NCBI GenBank assembly: GCA_964559835.1
Contig: CAZLJE010000053.1
Coordinates: forward strand, 1-26,800
Length of the DNA: 26,800 nt
Reading direction: 5' to 3'
Origin: DAISJI01 sp964559835
GTDB taxonomy: Bacteria; Acidobacteriota; Terriglobia; Terriglobales; Acidobacteriaceae
Of this stretch, positions 22,860 through 26,800 are shown piece by piece. The translations under genes and the position numbers were made by a program. How positions within the stretch are numbered: position 1 is the first letter of the stretch; each line of letters starts with the position of its first letter. Below the pieces are notes generated by a model. The model worked only from the letters and a program-made list of their open reading frames with translations, did not search any database and was not told the origin of the DNA.

Positions 22860-23282
22860 AGGTCGATCTGAAAATGTTTGGATGATGTGGATAAGGAGTG
22901 TACGGGTCAGGCGACGAGGAGAGAAGATGGATGCCAAAACATCACCTGTGGGATACCTTTCATCGCTCGGCGGGACATGTGCCAACATGCGCCTGTGGAT
23001 TTCCAGAGATCCTGGAAGTCGGGCAACTCGCCTTGTCGGATTTATCGCGTTACGATAGAAAAACCCAGATTACGCCTCGAAAATTAGGTCTGATCGGATC
23101 GGTGGGGTTGTCCCGCGGGAGTGCGTTAATGCCGCGTGGATATCAAAACAATTGTCCCGTTCTTGACAGCACGTACCCATCGGCTCAACGATTCTAGTTT
23201 CGCGGGGCCGCGACGAACTGCTGCTGCTCACCTCGCAGCAGTTTCATCGGATGATTTCGCAAGCGACAAGGCGCGGAGACCA
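22860..23282. other. Non-coding divergent region between CRP-like and LuxR-type genes
   Basis: These 423 bases separate the divergent starts of the CRP-like gene and the response regulator and must hold both promoters. A TTGACA stands at 23163-23168 with a poor -10 (AACGAT) after 18 bases. A strong AGGAG before ATG 22927 opens only a 43-codon frame (MDAKTSPVGYLSS onward) of unconvincing composition. No terminator, tRNA or clear operator is visible. Confidence 0.5.
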
Positions 23283-24086
23283 ATGATGAATCATGGACAC
23301 GATCGATCCTATTCAGTGGGAACAGTTTTTCGGCAGATCTCGAAGTCGCAAAAAGGTGGACCAGCACCGGCTGGAGGGGCCGAGTCATCGGGCGTAAACC
23401 CGAGTTTCCCTGCGCAACCTTCAACATGCCTGAAGAGTGTTGTCAACCAGTGCTGTCACAGCGTGCTTGTGGCGGATGACCAACCGGTGATGCTGGCTGG
23501 GATTTCGGCACTTCTGGGCACTGAGTCTGATATGCAGGTCGTGGGTAATGCCGGAAACGGCCGCGAAGCCGTGGAAAAATTTCTTCAGCGACGGCCCGAC
23601 GTTGGCCTTTTCGAATTGCGAATGCCGGTGATGGACGGTATCGATGCGGTGGCCGCGATCCTCGAGAAGGTGCCCTTGGCACGCATCGTGATCTTTACCG
23701 CCTATCAGAGTGAAGAGGACGTGTATCGCGCCATCCGTGCCGGCGCGCAGGGATACATATTCAAGAACTCGCCTGTCCAGGAATTGATGGAAAGTATTCG
23801 CGCCGTCGCAGCCGGACGGAAGTGGATCCCGCCACTCGTGGCAGCCAAACTGGCGCGGCGCATAACCGATCGGGAACTGACGCTGCGAGAGACGGAAGTC
23901 ATGCGCGCGATCAGCAGCGGCAAGAGCAACAAGGAGATCGGCTCGGCGCTCAACATCAGCGAGGGCACCGTCAAAGTGCATGTGACGCACATTCTCGAGA
24001 AATTGAAGGCAAGCGGTCGGACAGAAGCGATACGCGTCGCCCTTGAGCGAGGGATCGTTTGCTTGAACGAGCCGATGGCAGCGTGA
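23283..24086 (+). CDS. NarL/LuxR-type response regulator with Glu at the phospho-site
   Basis: This 267-residue regulator starts at one of two adjacent ATGs (23283 or 23286; GGAG upstream). A roughly 55-residue N-terminal tail of unknown role precedes a receiver domain (about 60-175) and a GerE-type helix-turn-helix (about 200-260; LTLRETEVMRAISSGKSNKEI, then SEGTVKVHVTHILEKL). The receiver keeps the acidic pair Asp65/Asp66, Thr139 (IVIFTAY) and Lys161 (GYIFKNS). The phospho-acceptor position reads PDVGLFELRMPVMDG, with Glu111 (codon GAA 23613-23615) where nearly all family members have Asp. Glu there can mimic the phosphorylated state, so the protein may be active without a kinase. No histidine kinase is adjacent. 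The target genes are unknown. Confidence 0.92.
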   Translation: MMNHGHDRSYSVGTVFRQISKSQKGGPAPAGGAESSGVNPSFPAQPSTCLKSVVNQCCHSVLVADDQPVMLAGISALLGTESDMQVVGNAGNGREAVEKFLQRRPDVGLFELRMPVMDGIDAVAAILEKVPLARIVIFTAYQSEEDVYRAIRAGAQGYIFKNSPVQELMESIRAVAAGRKWIPPLVAAKLARRITDRELTLRETEVMRAISSGKSNKEIGSALNISEGTVKVHVTHILEKLKASGRTEAIRVALERGIVCLNEPMAA

Positions 24087-24161
24087 CTGCCTTTTCGGAC
24101 GATCAGTTGTATTGGATTCTCATCGCCCCGTATGCTCCGGCGACCATTACAATCGATGTAA

Positions 24162-25286
24162 ATGAATGGCTCCTCGCCTGTCGCGCAAGCTCTCGCAGAC
24201 GCCGTCGCACCTCACTTGGAGCGGCACTTGGCTGCCGCACGGAGCGGCGGCGCGCGCCCTGTAGCCGTCGCACCCGATAAAGCATCGATCGCGACCATGG
24301 TGGATGCTGCTTTTTGGGCAAGCCTTCGCCGCGAAGAGGGCTACGTCCCGACCATCTCGCTCGCGTACATGGCTCCCCTCGAAGGCTCCCGAGCGATCTG
24401 TTTCGATGCGACACTCGCCCTCACCCGCGGTGGGCTCACAAAGATCGCACCCGCAGTGGAACGCCCCGGAATACATCTCGGCGTATGGCACGTCAACGGG
24501 GAATTATGCGTATGGGGGACCGTCCGCGATCTTCCCTCCTACTGTTTTGTGCTCGAAGTGATTTCGCCCGGTCTACTGGTCGTCAAACACAGCCGCGCGG
24601 GATCGTCCGGCAAGTTTGTCAACGTGGCCGTCCTTGAAGGAGATCAGATCAAGGTGTTGAACGAGGGCGCCGCCGGACTGCCCGACTGTCCCAGTGTTGT
24701 GACGTCGCTGCTCGGCTTCGAAGTTCACGCCAACAGCGATGCGGCGAACATTCTGGTCCAGATCGCCATTTCCATGCGTGCGCACGGACGTGGCGGCCTC
24801 CTGCTGGTCGTAAAGCAGGAGAGTGATTGGCGCGAATCCATCCTGCAGCCGGTTCCATATCGAATCAGGCCGCCGTTCTCGGAGCTCGCCGACCTGGCTC
24901 GTCACCCCGAGATAAACGAACCAGGCTGCCAGGACGCATTGCAGCGCTGCGTCGCAATGGTCGCAGGCCTTACCGCAGTCGATGGCGCAACCATCATCAG
25001 CACCGACTACTACGTCCTCGCATTCGGCGCGAAGATCGGTCGGCGTTTGCGGGCACCGCACATCGAACAGGTGCTTTTGACCGAGCCTGTCGTGGGATCA
25101 GCTCCGCAGGTGTTGAACTCCGCACAACTGGGAGGAACACGCCACATCTGGGCGGCGCAGTTCGTTCAAGACCAACGAGACTCCGTTGCGCTGGTCGCCT
25201 CTCAGGACGGTCGCTTCACGGTTTTTGCCTGGTCTACCTGCGACAACATGGTCCATGGCCATCGCGTTGAAGCTCTCTTGTTGTAG
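24162..25286 (+). CDS. Putative sensor protein with DisA/diadenylate-cyclase-like domain
   Basis: This is a 374-residue soluble protein. Its C-terminal third (about 205-374) resembles the DAC domain of DisA-type diadenylate cyclases: VDGATIIS (273-280, the DGA motif), GGTRHIWAAQF (324-334, where cyclases have GTRHRAA) and LVASQDGRFTVFAW (344-357). The preceding 200 residues (EGYVPTISLAYMAPLEG near 59-75) correspond to what I recall as the predicted DACNV sensor domain, which occurs fused to such domains. If active it would make c-di-AMP or a related nucleotide, but the altered RHR motif makes activity uncertain; it may instead sense a nucleotide. The ATG at 24162 has a weak ribosome site. It follows the response regulator by 75 bases on the same strand. 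Confidence 0.7.
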   Translation: MNGSSPVAQALADAVAPHLERHLAAARSGGARPVAVAPDKASIATMVDAAFWASLRREEGYVPTISLAYMAPLEGSRAICFDATLALTRGGLTKIAPAVERPGIHLGVWHVNGELCVWGTVRDLPSYCFVLEVISPGLLVVKHSRAGSSGKFVNVAVLEGDQIKVLNEGAAGLPDCPSVVTSLLGFEVHANSDAANILVQIAISMRAHGRGGLLLVVKQESDWRESILQPVPYRIRPPFSELADLARHPEINEPGCQDALQRCVAMVAGLTAVDGATIISTDYYVLAFGAKIGRRLRAPHIEQVLLTEPVVGSAPQVLNSAQLGGTRHIWAAQFVQDQRDSVALVASQDGRFTVFAWSTCDNMVHGHRVEALLL

Positions 25287-25366
25287 AAACGTCATCACCC
25301 AGCGTCGACCAGCGACGAAGCGCCGGAAAAGATTCGGGTGCGGCGGACCTTACGCCACCGATTAAG

Positions 25367-25380
25367 GTATCGATTGATAC
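25367..25380. promoter_or_regulatory. Inverted repeat GTATC-N4-GATAC
   Basis: GTATCGATTGATAC is a 5-4-5 inverted repeat in the 197-base gap before the DUF1348 gene, about 104 bases ahead of its ATG. It could be an operator, but it is short and occurs once, so this is a weak call. Confidence 0.25.
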
Positions 25381-25483
25381 GTTCGTCCAATAGATTCCCT
25401 TTCACACTTCTGGCTTAATCGCGATAGCGCGTCCGCATTCCGTTGCTCACACGATCGACCAGCATTATTGAAGGAGAGAGATC

Positions 25484-25966
25484 ATGGCAAGTGCAACGAC
25501 AACAACCCGTCCCCCTCTTCCTCCGTTCACACGCGAGAGTGCCATTCAGAAAGTGCGCCTCGCCGAAGATGGCTGGAACAGTCGCGACCCGCAGAAGGTG
25601 GCGCTGGCATATGCGATCGATTCCCGGTGGAGGAACCGCTCGGAATTCGTCAATGGACGAAACGAGATCATCGCTTTCCTCTCGCGCAAATGGTCCAGGG
25701 AATTGGACTACCGCCTGATCAAGGAGCTGTGGGCGTTCACCGGGAACCGGATCGCCGTGCGCTTCGCTTACGAGTGGCACGACGACTCCGGTCAGTGGTA
25801 CCGCTCGTATGGCAACGAGAACTGGGAGTTCAATGAAGACGGCCTCATGGCAACCCGGCATGCTTCCATCAACGACCTTCCTATAGCGGAATCAGATCGC
25901 AAGTATCACTGGCCGCTTGGTCGCCGTCCTGAAGACCACCCAGGATTGAGTGAACTCGGGTTTTAA
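25484..25966 (+). CDS. DUF1348 (NTF2-like fold) protein
   Basis: This is a 160-residue soluble protein of the nuclear-transport-factor-2-like DUF1348 family, whose function is not established. Family-typical segments are PPFTRESAIQKVRLAEDGWN (14-33), SRWRNRSEFVNGRNEIIAFL (about 47-66), RKWSRELDYRLIKELWAF, and YEWHDDSGQWYRSYGNENWEF (95-115), followed by RHASINDLPI. A strong GGAGAGAG lies before the ATG. NTF2-like folds often bind small hydrophobic ligands or serve as enzymes; no catalytic residues can be named here. It is followed 57 bases later by the alpha/beta hydrolase gene on the same strand, which may share its transcript. Confidence 0.92.
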   Translation: MASATTTTRPPLPPFTRESAIQKVRLAEDGWNSRDPQKVALAYAIDSRWRNRSEFVNGRNEIIAFLSRKWSRELDYRLIKELWAFTGNRIAVRFAYEWHDDSGQWYRSYGNENWEFNEDGLMATRHASINDLPIAESDRKYHWPLGRRPEDHPGLSELGF

Positions 25967-26023
25967 CTTGGAATTGCTTGAAACACGACAATCATTAACA
26001 CCGAAGGACATGAAGGAGAGCTT

Positions 26024-26800
26024 ATGAAGAAGCAAGATTCGCGCATCCCGTCACTGATCACTGTCAGGTACCAGGCTGCAGTCGTTGACGGGCTAAACAT
26101 CGCTTATCGTGAAGCTGGGAATCCGCAGAATCCCAAACTGGTTCTGTTGCACGGATTTCCGTCTTCATCGCATCAGTATCGGAACCTCATTCCGGCGCTC
26201 GCCGACAGCTTTCACGTCGTCGCACCTGATTATCCCGGGTTTGGCAACAGCGATATTCCCGATCCGGCGAACTTTGCTTACACGTTTGACCGGCTCGCTG
26301 AAATCACGTCGAAATTCCTGAAGCAGAAGGGATTCGATCGTTACGGTCTCTTCGTCCAGGATTACGGAGGCCCCGTAGGCTTCAGAATCGTTACACGCAA
26401 TCCCGATGCGTTGGAGTGGCTCATCATTCAGAACACCAATGCGTACGAGGAAGGCTTCACGGAAGCATGGACGGGGCTGCGCAACGTACTCTGGAAAAAC
26501 CGCACTCCAGAGAGCGAGCAAGGTGTAGCGGGCCTACTTGAGTTTGACACGATAAAGGCGATATACCTGCACGGTCACAAGCGTCCTGATCTGATCAGTC
26601 CCGACAACTGGAACATGGACTTCCGCTTTATGGAGCGACCCAATGCACGCCGCGTCCAGATGGATCTTTTCTACGATTACAGAACAAACGTCGCGCTGTA
26701 TCCGCAGTGGCAGAAGTTCCTGCGTGATGGCCAGCCAAAGACACTCATCTTTTGGGGACAGGATGACATTTTCTTCACACGCGAAGGAGGAGAAGCTTAT
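26024..26800 (+). CDS. Alpha/beta hydrolase, epoxide hydrolase/haloalkane dehalogenase-like (partial)
   Basis: This open frame of 259 codons runs to the right edge, so the C-terminus with the catalytic His is missing. The fold is seen from LVLLHGFPSSSHQYRNLIP (39-57; oxyanion region) and VVAPDYPGFGNSD. The nucleophile is Asp113 in FVQDYGGPVGF; Asp rather than Ser at this position marks the haloalkane dehalogenase/epoxide hydrolase branch rather than esterases. A possible acid residue is in FWGQDDIFF near 249-257. GGAGAG stands 6 bases before the ATG. No signal peptide is present, so the enzyme is cytoplasmic. Substrate unknown. It forms a likely pair with the DUF1348 gene. Confidence 0.9.
   Translation, partial: MKKQDSRIPSLITVRYQAAVVDGLNIAYREAGNPQNPKLVLLHGFPSSSHQYRNLIPALADSFHVVAPDYPGFGNSDIPDPANFAYTFDRLAEITSKFLKQKGFDRYGLFVQDYGGPVGFRIVTRNPDALEWLIIQNTNAYEEGFTEAWTGLRNVLWKNRTPESEQGVAGLLEFDTIKAIYLHGHKRPDLISPDNWNMDFRFMERPNARRVQMDLFYDYRTNVALYPQWQKFLRDGQPKTLIFWGQDDIFFTREGGEAY

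Noticed and set aside
22927..23058. Small plus-strand gene with a strong AGGAG site (43 codons) and an overlapping 89-codon frame from 22931
   Set aside because: Neither shows third-position codon bias like the neighbours nor a recognisable motif; the region is the divergent promoter area.

Overview
The window looks like a chromosomal stretch of a moderately GC-rich, free-living bacterium. Acidobacteriota or a soil proteobacterium fits best, judging from the HypF/HypC sequences, the DUF5996, HdeD, BON and PsiE genes and the DisA-like sensor protein. This is an impression of gene content; no rRNA or other phylogenetic marker is present. I found no tRNA, rRNA, CRISPR array, transposase, phage gene or replication origin.

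Layout. (1) 1-4209, minus strand: [NiFe]-hydrogenase maturation genes hypF-hypC-hypD (hypD runs off the left edge), preceded by a PsiE-family membrane protein. No hydrogenase structural gene is visible. (2) 4228-5753, minus: fetA-fetB metal-export ABC transporter ending in a clear intrinsic terminator. (3) 5855-7189, minus: a small acidic protein and a DUF5996 protein, divergent from (4) 7363-11996, plus: pirin, phosphoketolase and acetate kinase. The last two overlap by four bases and form the xylulose-5-P/fructose-6-P to acetate plus ATP shunt. (5) 12058-12428, minus: two very small genes. (6) 12743-18188, plus: peroxiredoxin, DsbA-like oxidoreductase, triple-BON protein, receiver-only response regulator, DnaK and an orphan MlaF-like ABC ATPase. 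(7) 18238-19482, minus: Hsp20 and thioredoxin 2. (8) 19730-21497, plus: HdeD, GrpE and a second PsiE paralogue, probably one operon. (9) 21521-22859, minus: a CRP/FNR regulator broken by a one-base frameshift and a PAS protein. (10) 23283-26800, plus: a NarL/LuxR regulator whose phospho-acceptor Asp is Glu, a protein with a DisA/diadenylate-cyclase-like C-terminus, an NTF2-fold DUF1348 protein and an alpha/beta hydrolase cut by the right edge.

Taken together this reads as a stress and low-oxygen/energy-limitation island: chaperones (DnaK, GrpE, Hsp20), thiol redox proteins (peroxiredoxin, DsbA-like, Trx2), envelope/acid-stress membrane proteins (HdeD, PsiE, BON), an ATP-yielding fermentative shunt, hydrogenase maturation, and signalling genes.

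The most interesting signal is not a gene. A shared bipartite promoter-like element (CTCCTGAnGAATTGTTA, 17-18 bp, TAGCAT) precedes BON and hsp20 almost identically, and recognisable variants precede hdeD, dnaK and the peroxiredoxin. This suggests one sigma factor or activator controls these dispersed stress genes. Other points of interest are the Asp-to-Glu response regulator, the frameshifted CRP gene, the DisA-like protein with an altered RHR motif, and an ABC ATPase with a degenerate signature next to dnaK.
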